Shown here in pieces: positions 23,616 to 32,587 of a DNA stretch of 41,834 bases. The notes beneath the pieces are model-generated. The model saw only the letters and a list, made by a program, of their open reading frames with translations, did no database searches and was not told where the DNA came from. Source of the stretch: UBA2336 sp036787955 (GTDB lineage: Bacteria > Bacteroidota > Bacteroidia > Cytophagales > Cyclobacteriaceae); assembly GCA_036787955.1 (NCBI GenBank), contig DAIQOI010000018.1, positions 1 to 41,834 on the forward strand, read 5' to 3'. The translations under genes and the position numbers were made by a program. Within the stretch, counting starts at the first letter, position 1; each line of letters starts with the position of its first letter.

Positions 23616-23925
23616 AAAGATTTTTGTAGTTGAGGGTAAGCTGAATTATCCGATAAAGTAGGACAATTACCGCGAATATTCCTAACGGATGATAGTACCA
23701 TGCTGCAGTAAAGTCGCCATCAAGAAAACAGGCCATGGATCGCCCCAAACCACAACCCGGGCAAAAATCAATTCCTGCACGTTGAAGCGGACAGACCACA
23801 ACATGTACACCCCTTCCGGGGTTGTAAATTTTTAAAGCCACCAGAGCGGCCACCCAAACAAAAATTTCGAGTGGAAAACGGCCGGGCACCCTGAAAAACC
23901 GTTGCTGCATTTTTGAAATTTTCAT
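23599..23925 (-). CDS. DUF2752 membrane protein
   Basis: A 108-residue protein carrying the DUF2752 signature: CPLQRAGIDFCPGCGLGRSM followed by ACFLDGDFTAAWYYHPLGIF. Hydrophobic helices flank this cysteine-containing motif. Function unknown; in many Bacteroidota such proteins sit next to TM2 proteins, as here. The ATG at 23925 is favoured over an upstream alternative because it forms an exact ATGA overlap with the stop of the 61-residue gene. Confidence 0.85.
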   Translation of the reverse strand: MKISKMQQRFFRVPGRFPLEIFVWVAALVALKIYNPGRGVHVVVCPLQRAGIDFCPGCGLGRSMACFLDGDFTAAWYYHPLGIFAVIVLLYRIIQLTLNYKNLYGENY

Positions 23926-24107
23926 ACAGCAACAAAACACCGCTTCAATATGTCGCCATGCTCTTTACCAAAGCGCTGGTAGCACCATCGTTTTAATTCC
24001 TCGATCTCTTCGCGCAGCAACAACTTCAGCGCCTTGCGCAATTCTTTTTCAAACAACCGTGCATCAAAACTCACTTTGGTAAGAACAGACTTTACATAGT
24101 TCAACAT
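23922..24107 (-). CDS. Small conserved-looking cytoplasmic protein, unknown function
   Basis: A 61-residue protein, MLNYVKSVLTKVSFDARLFE then KELRKALKLLLREEIEELKR and WCYQRFGKEHGDILKRCFVA. It is predicted helical and charged, without a signal peptide or membrane helix. I believe similar short proteins occur beside TM2/DUF2752 genes in Bacteroidota, from memory only. It overlaps the DUF2752 gene by ATGA, which supports its reality. It is the first gene of the three-gene unit and divergent from batD. Confidence 0.7.
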   Translation of the reverse strand: MLNYVKSVLTKVSFDARLFEKELRKALKLLLREEIEELKRWCYQRFGKEHGDILKRCFVAV

Positions 24108-24190
24108 GGTGGTATTGGTTTTGAGTCAAAAAAATCCGGCAGAACTAGGGTAAATTTACTGCTGATCATCATTACCGGAAAGAACATTTT

Positions 24191-24198
24191 TACTTTTG
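24191..24198 (+). promoter_or_regulatory. Putative -7 box of batD
   Basis: TACTTTTG matches TAnnTTTG and lies 29 bases before the ATG at 24228. It is the same octamer as before ruvB. No convincing -33 TTTG is seen at the usual distance. Confidence 0.4.
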
Positions 24199-24227
24199 TA
24201 ACGTAAATTCCGGCACGGAGATTGATT

Positions 24228-25664
24228 ATGAAACATGCTTTTTTTCCGTTGATTTTTGCGCTGCCCCTGGCTTTTGCACAATCACCGCAAATCATACTAG
24301 GCCCGGATGAAATTGCCGAAAATCAGTCGTGGACCATTACCATCACCGTTCATAACGAAAGGCTGAAGGAATACGACAATTTTCCGGAAATAGAAGGCTT
24401 TCGCAAAAGCGGACAATCTTCCTCCTCGCAAACCAGCATCATCAACGGCCAGGTAAGTTCTTCCTACAGCCTTATAATGACCTACCTGCCCACCCGGCAG
24501 GGCATCATCACCGTGCCACCGTTCAGCATGAAAATCAATGGCCAGGTTATAAACTCTCCGGGCAAAAAAGTAAAAGTAGGGCCACCGGCAAATACCCGTT
24601 CACACGATCCGTTCAGTGATTTTTTCGACCGCAATGACTACTTTAATCCTTTCAGAAGCCGCGAACCTGTTGAATTTATTGACATAAAAGAAGATGCCTT
24701 TCTTGCCCTAACAACCAGTAAGGACCAGGTGTACGTAGGTGAAGGCTTCAATGCCGTGCTTGCCTTCTATGTGGCCGCAGACAATCAGGCGGCCATGGAC
24801 TGGTACGATATCAACCGGCAATTTACCGAGATTGTAAAAAAGCTGAAGCCCAAAAACTGCTGGGAAGAAAACTTTAACATAGAAAGCATTGAAGGCCGGG
24901 CGGTTGAAATCAATAAAAAGCCTTACACCCAGTTTAAAATCTATCAAGCTACTTATTATCCTTTAACGGCCGAGCCGGTTGAATTTCCGGAAGTATCGCT
25001 GGAGATGATCAAGTACAAGATTGCAAAAAACCCATCGTTTTTCAGTCCGAACAGGCAGCGCGACTTTAAAACCTTTTTCTCCAAACCAAAAACCGTGCGT
25101 GTAAAAGAACTGCCTCCGCATCCGTTGCGCCACCTGGCTGCTGTGGGAAACTACCGGCTGAAGGAGACCCTTAATCCGCAGGAGACGCGCACCGGCCAAA
25201 GTATAAAATATGAATTTACCATTTATGGAGAGGGAAACATTGGCGCTATTACCAAACCAATGCTGCGCGCCCAACAGGCATTTGATGTTTTCGACCCGAA
25301 TGTGCGGCAAAACATCAGGCGCGAAAACAACCGCGTAACAGGAAGCGCTACTTTTAGTTATTACCTTATTCCGAAAGAGCCCGGCACTTATAAGCTGGGA
25401 GATTATTTCCAATGGTTCTTCTTCAATCCGGAGAACGGGAAGTACGATACCTTACGCGCATCGGCTGTCATTCATGTAACCGGCGAAAGTATGAAGAACG
25501 AGACCATTGAGTCATCGGGCGAAAGCTCCTTCTATGACCGCATTGCCACAGCCGACAATACCCTGCACAGCAAATCGTGGCTTGATGAAAACCTGTGGTT
25601 ATTTAACCTGCTTGCAGTCCTTCTGTTGGCCGCTTCCGTTTATGGCGCCTGTTGCCGGAAGTAA
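24228..25664 (+). CDS. batD: BatD-like protein, orphan
   Basis: A 478-residue exported protein with signal peptide (MKHAFFPLIFALPLAFAQ), tandem beta-sandwich domains typical of BatD (LGPDEIAENQSWTITITVHN, YSLIMTYLPTRQGIITVPPF, and later NPQETRTGQSIKYEFTIYGE) and a C-terminal transmembrane helix (LFNLLAVLLLAASVYGA) followed by CCRK. In Bacteroides, Bat proteins work with a MoxR ATPase and the von Willebrand factor A proteins BatA and BatB. Here no BatA, BatB, BatC or MoxR neighbour exists; aroC follows after 48 bases. I chose ATG 24228 rather than a TTG six bases upstream because it starts the signal peptide. Confidence 0.85.
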   Translation: MKHAFFPLIFALPLAFAQSPQIILGPDEIAENQSWTITITVHNERLKEYDNFPEIEGFRKSGQSSSSQTSIINGQVSSSYSLIMTYLPTRQGIITVPPFSMKINGQVINSPGKKVKVGPPANTRSHDPFSDFFDRNDYFNPFRSREPVEFIDIKEDAFLALTTSKDQVYVGEGFNAVLAFYVAADNQAAMDWYDINRQFTEIVKKLKPKNCWEENFNIESIEGRAVEINKKPYTQFKIYQATYYPLTAEPVEFPEVSLEMIKYKIAKNPSFFSPNRQRDFKTFFSKPKTVRVKELPPHPLRHLAAVGNYRLKETLNPQETRTGQSIKYEFTIYGEGNIGAITKPMLRAQQAFDVFDPNVRQNIRRENNRVTGSATFSYYLIPKEPGTYKLGDYFQWFFFNPENGKYDTLRASAVIHVTGESMKNETIESSGESSFYDRIATADNTLHSKSWLDENLWLFNLLAVLLLAASVYGACCRK

Positions 25665-25712
25665 ATCTTATTTTGATGTGTACACGGCAATGCCCAACTT
25701 TAGGCAGTGCTT

Positions 25713-26783
25713 ATGAATACCTTTGGACAACTTTTCCGCATCACCACATTTGGCGAATCGCACGGGCCGGCCATCGGTGTGGTAATTGACGGATGCCCGG
25801 CAGGCCTTCCGATCGATAACGACTTTATACAGTACGAGCTGAGCCGCAGAAGACCCGGCCAATCGAAATTAACCACGCAGCGCAAAGAAGATGACACCTT
25901 TACCATACTGTCAGGAGTTTTTGAAGGAAAAAGCACCGGTGCACCTATTGCCCTGGTTATAGAAAACAAGGACGCACGCAGCAAAGATTATGACCACCTG
26001 AAAAACACGTTTCGCCCGTCGCACGCTGATTATACTTATGAAGCGAAATATGGTTTTCGCGACTACCGCGGGGGCGGACGCAGCTCGGCACGTGAAACAG
26101 CCGCACGGGTGGCCGCTGGTGCCATTGCAAAACTTTTATTGCGTAACTATGGTATTGATGTGCAGGCCTACGTTGCTCAGGTAGGAAACATTAGCGCTCC
26201 CCCCTACACCGAGCTGGACCTGTCAAAAACCGAAGATAATCCGGTCCGCTGCCCCCATGAGGCAACAGCCGAAAAAATGATGGAGCTGATTGAAGCGGTG
26301 CGCAAAAGCCGCGACACGATTGGCGGTGTGGTAACAGGGGTTATTCGTTCCGTACCCGCCGGGCTGGGCGAACCGGTATTCGGTAAATTCCATGCCGAAC
26401 TGGGCAGGGCTATGCTGAGCATCAATGCAGTAAAGGGTTTTGAAATCGGCAGCGGGTTTGGCGGAGTAACCATGCGTGGGTCCGAGCATAACGATGTATT
26501 CGTAAACAAGGAAGGTGCTATCCGCACGAAAACAAACTATTCAGGCGGAGTGCAGGGCGGCATTACCAACGGAGAAGATATTTATTTCAGAGTTGCCTTT
26601 AAGCCGGTAGCCACCCTCATGCAGGATCAGCCATCGGTTGACAAAGCAGGCAATGAAACCGTGGTCTCAGGGCGCGGCCGCCACGACCCCTGTGTGGTGC
26701 CGCGCGCAGTGCCCATCGTAGAGGCCATGGCCGCGTTGGTTACGGCCGATTTTCTTCTGATGAATAAACTTTCCCGCATCTGA
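25713..26783 (+). CDS. aroC: Chorismate synthase
   Basis: A 356-residue FMNH2-dependent enzyme for the last step of the shikimate pathway, EPSP to chorismate, precursor of aromatic amino acids, folate and quinones. Signatures are intact: FGESHGPAIGVVIDGCPAG near the N-terminus (H17), RPSHADYTYEAKYGFRDYRG and GGRSSARETAARVAAGAIAK, and RGRHDPCVVPRAVPIVEAMA at the C-terminus. Length is normal. The start is the ATG at 25713 (MNTFGQLFRITTFGESHG); a GTG at 25707 is in frame but outside the family N-terminus. Confidence 0.98.
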   Translation: MNTFGQLFRITTFGESHGPAIGVVIDGCPAGLPIDNDFIQYELSRRRPGQSKLTTQRKEDDTFTILSGVFEGKSTGAPIALVIENKDARSKDYDHLKNTFRPSHADYTYEAKYGFRDYRGGGRSSARETAARVAAGAIAKLLLRNYGIDVQAYVAQVGNISAPPYTELDLSKTEDNPVRCPHEATAEKMMELIEAVRKSRDTIGGVVTGVIRSVPAGLGEPVFGKFHAELGRAMLSINAVKGFEIGSGFGGVTMRGSEHNDVFVNKEGAIRTKTNYSGGVQGGITNGEDIYFRVAFKPVATLMQDQPSVDKAGNETVVSGRGRHDPCVVPRAVPIVEAMAALVTADFLLMNKLSRI

Positions 26784-26840
26784 TATTATATTAGTACCAG
26801 AAGGATTGGTTAACTTGCAGAAGACCATAATCCCTGTTGC

Positions 26841-27929
26841 TTGACAAATTTGCTTCCCATCTGCTCCTCTCGCCTGTTGCTGGTTGCTTGCGTAATATGC
26901 TGTTGGGTAAATGAGTCTGTTGCCCAGCATAAAAAACAAGAGGCTGAGAAAAAAATATTGGAGGCGATCCGTTTAATGGATCAGGGGTACGTGGATGAAT
27001 CCATCGGCTTGATCAACGAGGCTATCGCCCTGGATGCACAACCGGATTACCAGTACGAACTGGGTTACGCCTATTATTTAAAGCAGGATTACAACAGGGT
27101 AATCAAGATTATCCAACCTTTGCTTAACAAAAAAGAAACCAGGGATCTGTACTTTCAACTGCTGGGCAACAGCTACGATCTTGGCGGAGACCGCAATAAA
27201 GCCATTGCCACCTACAAAAGGGGCTTGAAAAAATTTCCCAACTCGGGCAAATTACACCTGGAGCTTGGCACCATGTATGCGTTGATTGAAGATTATGACA
27301 GGGCAGTTTCTTATTATGAAAAAGGTGTTTATGTGGAGCCCGCTTATTCTTCTAACTACTACCGGCTTGCACAGCTATTCCTCAGTTCCAAGGACAAATT
27401 CTGGGGCCTGATTTACGGTGAGATTTTTATGAATCTGGAGAGGAATTCCCAACGTACGGAAGAAATGAGCAAGTGGCTCTTCAACACCTATCTGTCGGCC
27501 ATTCAGTTTCCTTCTGATACCAGCGTTTCGGTAGATATCAGCAATAACATTATTCTCTTTTCAGGAAAGGACTTTAAGGTGCCGTACGGTATTGGCATTT
27601 ACCTGCCGTTAATAACGCTTTCTGTCCATAACGAAACATCGGTTACACTTGCTTCACTGAACCGCATCAGAACCCGGTTCATTGAAAGTTATTTTATGAA
27701 TAACCACGATAAAAAGTACCCCAATGTGTTGTTCCATTACAATAAGCAACTTATTGAGCTGGTTTTTTTTGAAGCTTATAATTATTGGATACTGGGCGGT
27801 GGCAGCGATTATGAATTTCAGGAATGGGTTAATCGGAATGAAGAAAAATGGAAAGCATTTATTGACTGGTTTAAAGATAATCCCATTGACATTAATCATC
27901 AGAACAAATTTCTGAGAACAAATTACTGA
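26841..27929 (+). CDS. Secreted TPR-repeat protein, unknown function (TTG start)
   Basis: A 362-residue protein with an N-terminal hydrophobic signal (LLPICSSRLLLVACVICCWV). At least three tetratricopeptide repeats span about 35-190 (KILEAIRLMDQGYVDESIGL, YELGYAYYLKQDYNRVIKII, LHLELGTMYALIEDYDRAVS), followed by a C-terminal region of about 150 residues I do not recognise. A stop codon lies in frame at 26811 and no ATG occurs before the signal peptide, so the start must be TTG at 26841 or 26850. It probably scaffolds protein interactions in the periplasm; this is inference. It converges on the Omp85-like gene. Confidence 0.82.
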   Translation: MTNLLPICSSRLLLVACVICCWVNESVAQHKKQEAEKKILEAIRLMDQGYVDESIGLINEAIALDAQPDYQYELGYAYYLKQDYNRVIKIIQPLLNKKETRDLYFQLLGNSYDLGGDRNKAIATYKRGLKKFPNSGKLHLELGTMYALIEDYDRAVSYYEKGVYVEPAYSSNYYRLAQLFLSSKDKFWGLIYGEIFMNLERNSQRTEEMSKWLFNTYLSAIQFPSDTSVSVDISNNIILFSGKDFKVPYGIGIYLPLITLSVHNETSVTLASLNRIRTRFIESYFMNNHDKKYPNVLFHYNKQLIELVFFEAYNYWILGGGSDYEFQEWVNRNEEKWKAFIDWFKDNPIDINHQNKFLRTNY

Positions 27930-27976
27930 TGATGCAACGTTTACAGGGAATTTCTGAACAATTAACCGGCATCTGA

Positions 27977-29773
27977 TTAATTATATCGGACCATCTGCGG
28001 CTTCTTCACAAATCCTGCTGTGTACTTTACCTGCAGATTCGATGACAAGGAAATTCTGAAGTTACTGATGCCTTCTGTGGTTCGTGGAAAATAAAAGAAG
28101 CGCAGGTCAACGGTGCCAAATACAAGGTTTTCGTTTCGGGTGCGAATTCCGGCACCCATACTGAGCCAGGCCGGTTGCCTGAACAAATTTTCATTCTCCG
28201 GAGCTATAAGACCGACTCCAGCAAATACCAGAGGAGCTAACCTGAAGCCCAGCAGTGACAGTCGGGTAAACAACAGGGTTTCACTCTGTACACTTATCCT
28301 TTTATTTCCCAGCAGACTATCGGCCGGAAAACTGCGCAAACCCAAGTCGCTGCGAAGCGTAAGGGGTAACAAAGTTTGTTGTTTGATTAGCGAAGAATAT
28401 GAGACGGATAACGATTGCCTGAGTTTGTTGTTTCCCCAATTGATAATTCGGCTAAAAAAAGATGCCTGACCAGATAGTATAACGTCTTCCACCTGCTGAT
28501 CCCGCATAAAACCGCCCGCAGTCAGTGTTACCGTGGTAAAATCACCGTTTCTTCTGACAGAAGATTTGGTAAACTCCGCTCCAATATACGGGCGGGTAAG
28601 GTTGAGTTGTCTGACCCTTCCGGCTACCAGTGTTAATTGTCGTCCGTACGGCAAATCTTCCGTCCGGCCAAAACCGTAGATATAGCGGGTTTTGTAAAAA
28701 TTCTGTTTAAAAAAAGACACCTCGCCCAGCCAGAAGTTCTGGTTATTGTAAACAGGGTTATTCTGTTCTTCCGGCTGTGCTGGCCTGCTTTTAAAATGCT
28801 GATCAAACACACGAATACCTATGAAATGCCTTCCCCGATTTTCCATGCGGTTATGAATACCCAGGTTATACCCTACCCAAAAGTCTGTAAGATTATACTG
28901 GTACTTCCTGAAATCGATTTGTTCTTTATCAAAAACATTTACCGACCAGTTTTGACTTATCTCCAGTCCGCCCGCCATACGGGTATAAGGGGAAACAAGG
29001 GGGCGGTCCAGCCTTAAATACACAGCATTTTCATTTTCCAGTCCCAGTTGTGCTCCGTTACCAAGTTCGGTGTAGGAGAGTGTTGCCTGAATAAGGCTAC
29101 CGGCAACGCTGGTTTTACTGTACAGCACCTGATAACCGAATTCAGGGCTGCGGTCGGCATCGTACCGGCCATTTAGCTCAAGGCGCTGTGCAAGGCCGCC
29201 TACATTAACACTATATAGGCCAAACTTGTATAAATCGGCCGAGCGGGGAGAAAAATTTCCGCCTATGCTGAACACATCGCGCGTAAAGACAATCAGATCT
29301 ACTGAATCAGATGTATGTTCCAGCGGAACAACGGAAATGGTAGCGTCCACCATGAAGTCCAGGTCACGGAGGTAGCGTTCGTTGTCGGCAACTTTAAACG
29401 GGTCCAGCGGCTTTCCGGCTCTGATAAACAGGTTATCACGAATCATCTGCTCGCGTGTACTGGTATGAAGCCGGTTGCCCAACTGTGCAAGTTTTTTCAT
29501 TCGGCTTTGACGTGTGGTATCATAAAAGTTTTTTTCAAAACCGATTTGTTCAATTACAATATTTCGGACGATTTTACCCTGCCATGGCAAAAAAACCTTC
29601 TCACTACGCTGATTAATGAGCGTATCCCTCCTGTTTCCATTAACTGTTATTCGCTCCTTTACTTTGTCTTCCAGTTTCAATCGGGAGTTCCTGCGGTCGT
29701 CCGTGGGTTGTTGTGCCCTAGCCGATAACACCTCCCCCAAAAGCCATAAAAAAAATACGCACGTTATCCGCAT
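27977..29773 (-). CDS. Omp85/BamA-like outer-membrane barrel with POTRA-like region
   Basis: A 598-residue protein with signal peptide (MRITCVFFLWLLGEVLSARA). Residues about 60-165 look like POTRA repeats (IVRNIVIEQIGFEKNFYDTT, LFIRAGKPLDPFKVADNERY, LRDLDFMVDATISVVPLEHT). The remainder is a beta-barrel of alternating amphipathic strands. Omp85 proteins insert or translocate proteins at the outer membrane; this looks like a divergent accessory member, not BamA itself (too few POTRA domains). The C-terminus ends VRYN rather than a terminal aromatic. Start at 29773 gives a proper signal peptide; upstream ATGs at 29791 and 29821 are less likely. It lies 56 bases behind the M14 peptidase gene. Confidence 0.75.
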   Translation of the reverse strand: MRITCVFFLWLLGEVLSARAQQPTDDRRNSRLKLEDKVKERITVNGNRRDTLINQRSEKVFLPWQGKIVRNIVIEQIGFEKNFYDTTRQSRMKKLAQLGNRLHTSTREQMIRDNLFIRAGKPLDPFKVADNERYLRDLDFMVDATISVVPLEHTSDSVDLIVFTRDVFSIGGNFSPRSADLYKFGLYSVNVGGLAQRLELNGRYDADRSPEFGYQVLYSKTSVAGSLIQATLSYTELGNGAQLGLENENAVYLRLDRPLVSPYTRMAGGLEISQNWSVNVFDKEQIDFRKYQYNLTDFWVGYNLGIHNRMENRGRHFIGIRVFDQHFKSRPAQPEEQNNPVYNNQNFWLGEVSFFKQNFYKTRYIYGFGRTEDLPYGRQLTLVAGRVRQLNLTRPYIGAEFTKSSVRRNGDFTTVTLTAGGFMRDQQVEDVILSGQASFFSRIINWGNNKLRQSLSVSYSSLIKQQTLLPLTLRSDLGLRSFPADSLLGNKRISVQSETLLFTRLSLLGFRLAPLVFAGVGLIAPENENLFRQPAWLSMGAGIRTRNENLVFGTVDLRFFYFPRTTEGISNFRISLSSNLQVKYTAGFVKKPQMVRYN

Positions 29774-29829
29774 GTCAGATTTCAGCTGCATGCAAAATAA
29801 CGCGCGTAAGTCAACTGGCAATGCTTGTC

Positions 29830-32388
29830 TTAGCGGGCCGCGGCTTCGTTGAGCAAATGGCCGTAGAACAAAGCGTTGGTAAACAGCTTATTGGTGCCCA
29901 GCCAGAAAGCGCGGAAAACCAGGTTGTCGGTAAAGCCGATAACCCGACCCCGGCCGGATGCCGAGAAGCCCGCCATCGAACTGTTTTTTAACCGTGCATA
30001 ATTGGATTTGGATATATAGCCACTCAGCAACGGGTTGCTGGTGTAAACCACCGGATTTCCGTACGGGTTTTTACTGTTTTCCATGAACAGATTATTGTCT
30101 TTAAACACCGGAAGCCGGGTTGCTGTGTATCCATAGAGCAACGGGTTGGTTAAATCAACCTGGGTTTCGAAAATTGCTCCCGGACTCTGCTGTGCCCCCC
30201 GGTATTCTTCAATGTCGGCATATGCCCGGGGTTTTTCCGGTTTGTCGCCAGGCTGATCATTTTTCTTCATCTCGAATTTGCCAAGGCCTGCGTTGTTCAG
30301 CCAGTTTAATGCCGCGTCAAAACCAATAATTACCCCGCCGTTCTGTACCCAGGCTTTCAGCCTCTCCTTTGTTGACTCGGTTATGGCATTATAGAAGCCA
30401 TTCGGGAAAATGATGGTGTTGTACCGGTTCATATTCGTTCGGTTCAGTACATCAACCGGCATGGCTGTAACCGGAATGTTCATGCGCACATCGAGCAGAT
30501 GCCATAATTCGCCTGCGTCATTGGCATTTACCCCATCGCCTACCAGCAGTACTACTTCGGGTTTGCGCAACGGCAGAAAGGTGCTGCTGCCCAGGCTCAC
30601 TCCTTTATAATCCAACCCGGTATGAAAGGCATATACATCTATTCCGTCTTTTTCTGTTATCTCTCTGATCTGATACTGGATCTGATCTGCTACTTTTCCT
30701 TGATCCGAAATTGTTACGAGCAGAGAACCGCGCTCAAAGCGTTTGCCGGAAGGATGGAAGAAAGGTTCGGTAGCAACTTTTACCCGGATGTTGTTTTGCA
30801 ACAGGCGGTTCAGTGCGCGAGGAACATAGTAACCATAAGGCTCAAACACATAAGCATATTGTGAAACACCACCAATCAGTTTACCCACCGGCATTTTTAT
30901 TTCCGAAATTTTTGTGCCCAAAGCAGGTACCGTCTTCATCTCTTCGTACTCCACACCAAAGGCAAGTGGTAGCGTCCAGGTAGAGATATCGTAGAACAGG
31001 CTGTCCTGAAAGGTGGTTCTTCGCTCAACCATACCTTTGATAAGCCGGTATTGAGGCTGATTAAGCGGGATAATAAAAGCTGATTCTGTATCGAATGATT
31101 TGCCCCCGATCAGCACAGCGGATGCCGGTTTGTACACGTCAATCTGATGGCGCACAAAAATTTCAGCCAGGTGATAAGCTCGGGCTTTATCCACCGAACC
31201 AAATGCAATCGCTTTAACCGGATCTTTGGCTGCATCGGCTATTGCGCTTTTAAAGAAATCACGTTGGTAATTAAGTAATTCTTCGCGCATGGCATTCACT
31301 GCCTGCAGGGTGCTGAGCGCAGTAGTGAACTGGTTGCGAATGGTAAAAGCAAAACTAAGTACACCGTTTATGCTTTCCTGGGCGTGTCCGCGTGAGCTGG
31401 CCTGTTCAAATAAAATTCCAATGGCTCCCTGCACATCGGGGAATGTTGATCCTTTGCCATAATAGAAGTCATCATAGCCTTCCTGGGTATAATAAAAGGA
31501 GCCAATGTTGTCAAGGGCTTTGGCATGGAACTCACCGATTTTGCGGGTAAGCTCCTGATTTTTTGGCGGGGTGAGTGGGTGCACCCGCGAAGGCACACCG
31601 GGTTGAAAGAAAAATGTAGCGTTGGTTCCCATTTCGTGGTGGTCGGTCAATACGTTGGGTTTCCACTTATGAAAAATCACACTTCGGGCCTGTGATTCAG
31701 GCTGCTGGGCAACCAGCCAGTCGCGGTTTAAATCAAACCAGTAGTGGTTGGTTCGGCCTCCCGGCCAGGGCTCGTTGTGTTCCATATCAGCCGGATCGGC
31801 CGATACCACTTTGCTCTTGCGCGAATTCACCCAGCTGCTGAAGCGATGAAGACCATCCGGATTGAAGCTCGGATCGAAAAGAACCACAACATTATTCAGG
31901 TACTCCTCTATTTCCTTACCCTGCGCGGCGGCCAGGTGATAGGCCACCAGCAGGGCGGCGTTACTCCCACTGGCTTCATTTCCGTGTATGCTGAATCCCA
32001 TATAGAACACAACCGGCATGGATCGTGTATCCAGATTACCACTCTTTGCCGGATCGGTCAATTGTACATGCTGGGACCGGATGGTTTCAAGGTTCTGGTG
32101 ATTTTTTGGTGAGGTAATGGTGAGTAGCAACAACGGTCGGCCCTCGTGCGTATAGCCGGTTACTTCAAGGGCGATGCGGTCGGAGGCGCGGTCCAGGGCA
32201 TACATATAATTCACCAGCCGGTCATGGCTGATGTGCCATTCGCCCACTTCATGGCCAATGACCAATTGCGGGGTGGGAATGGCGGGATTATAGGTGACAC
32301 CCTCGGGCAAGTAGTAACTGAGTACAGGTTGTGCTGCCCCCTCAACCATAAGAAAGCAGCTGAAAATCAATGAAATTAGGCTTCGCAT
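29830..32388 (-). CDS. Secreted M14-family zinc metallocarboxypeptidase
   Basis: An 852-residue protein with signal peptide (MRSLISLIFSCFLMVEGAAQ). The M14 zinc site is visible: H135-x-x-E138 (MGFSIHGNEASGSNAALL) and the third ligand in VLTDHHEMGTNATFFFQPG; FDLNRDWLVAQQPES holds the substrate-binding arginine, and E in IGILFEQASSRG is the likely catalytic glutamate. The C-terminal part (about 590-700) contains a class I glutamine amidotransferase-like fold (YNTIIFPNGFYN, VQNGGVIIGFDAALNWL), a common appendix in large Bacteroidota M14 proteins. It probably degrades peptides in the periplasm or outside the cell. It is divergent from the Oar-like receptor and probably co-transcribed with the Omp85-like gene. 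Confidence 0.93.
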   Translation of the reverse strand: MRSLISLIFSCFLMVEGAAQPVLSYYLPEGVTYNPAIPTPQLVIGHEVGEWHISHDRLVNYMYALDRASDRIALEVTGYTHEGRPLLLLTITSPKNHQNLETIRSQHVQLTDPAKSGNLDTRSMPVVFYMGFSIHGNEASGSNAALLVAYHLAAAQGKEIEEYLNNVVVLFDPSFNPDGLHRFSSWVNSRKSKVVSADPADMEHNEPWPGGRTNHYWFDLNRDWLVAQQPESQARSVIFHKWKPNVLTDHHEMGTNATFFFQPGVPSRVHPLTPPKNQELTRKIGEFHAKALDNIGSFYYTQEGYDDFYYGKGSTFPDVQGAIGILFEQASSRGHAQESINGVLSFAFTIRNQFTTALSTLQAVNAMREELLNYQRDFFKSAIADAAKDPVKAIAFGSVDKARAYHLAEIFVRHQIDVYKPASAVLIGGKSFDTESAFIIPLNQPQYRLIKGMVERRTTFQDSLFYDISTWTLPLAFGVEYEEMKTVPALGTKISEIKMPVGKLIGGVSQYAYVFEPYGYYVPRALNRLLQNNIRVKVATEPFFHPSGKRFERGSLLVTISDQGKVADQIQYQIREITEKDGIDVYAFHTGLDYKGVSLGSSTFLPLRKPEVVLLVGDGVNANDAGELWHLLDVRMNIPVTAMPVDVLNRTNMNRYNTIIFPNGFYNAITESTKERLKAWVQNGGVIIGFDAALNWLNNAGLGKFEMKKNDQPGDKPEKPRAYADIEEYRGAQQSPGAIFETQVDLTNPLLYGYTATRLPVFKDNNLFMENSKNPYGNPVVYTSNPLLSGYISKSNYARLKNSSMAGFSASGRGRVIGFTDNLVFRAFWLGTNKLFTNALFYGHLLNEAAAR

Positions 32389-32549
32389 ACAATTTCTTTT
32401 TAAGCGGCTGAATTTGAAAAAATAACCCAGTATAACACAATCAGATAGGCGTTTTTTATGCGAGTGGTAATTGAGCAGGTGTTAGAATATTGTAAACAAC
32501 TTGTGGAAAGAATTAAAGAAAGAGTAATCCTGCATAAGAGCTAATCCAA

Positions 32550-32557
32550 TAATTTTG
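32550..32557 (+). promoter_or_regulatory. Putative -7 box of the Oar-like receptor operon
   Basis: TAATTTTG matches TAnnTTTG and lies 30 bases before the ATG at 32588. No clear -33 TTTG at the usual spacing. Confidence 0.4.
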
Positions 32558-32587
32558 GAAGCTTTAATAACCCAAATCCAAAGTATT

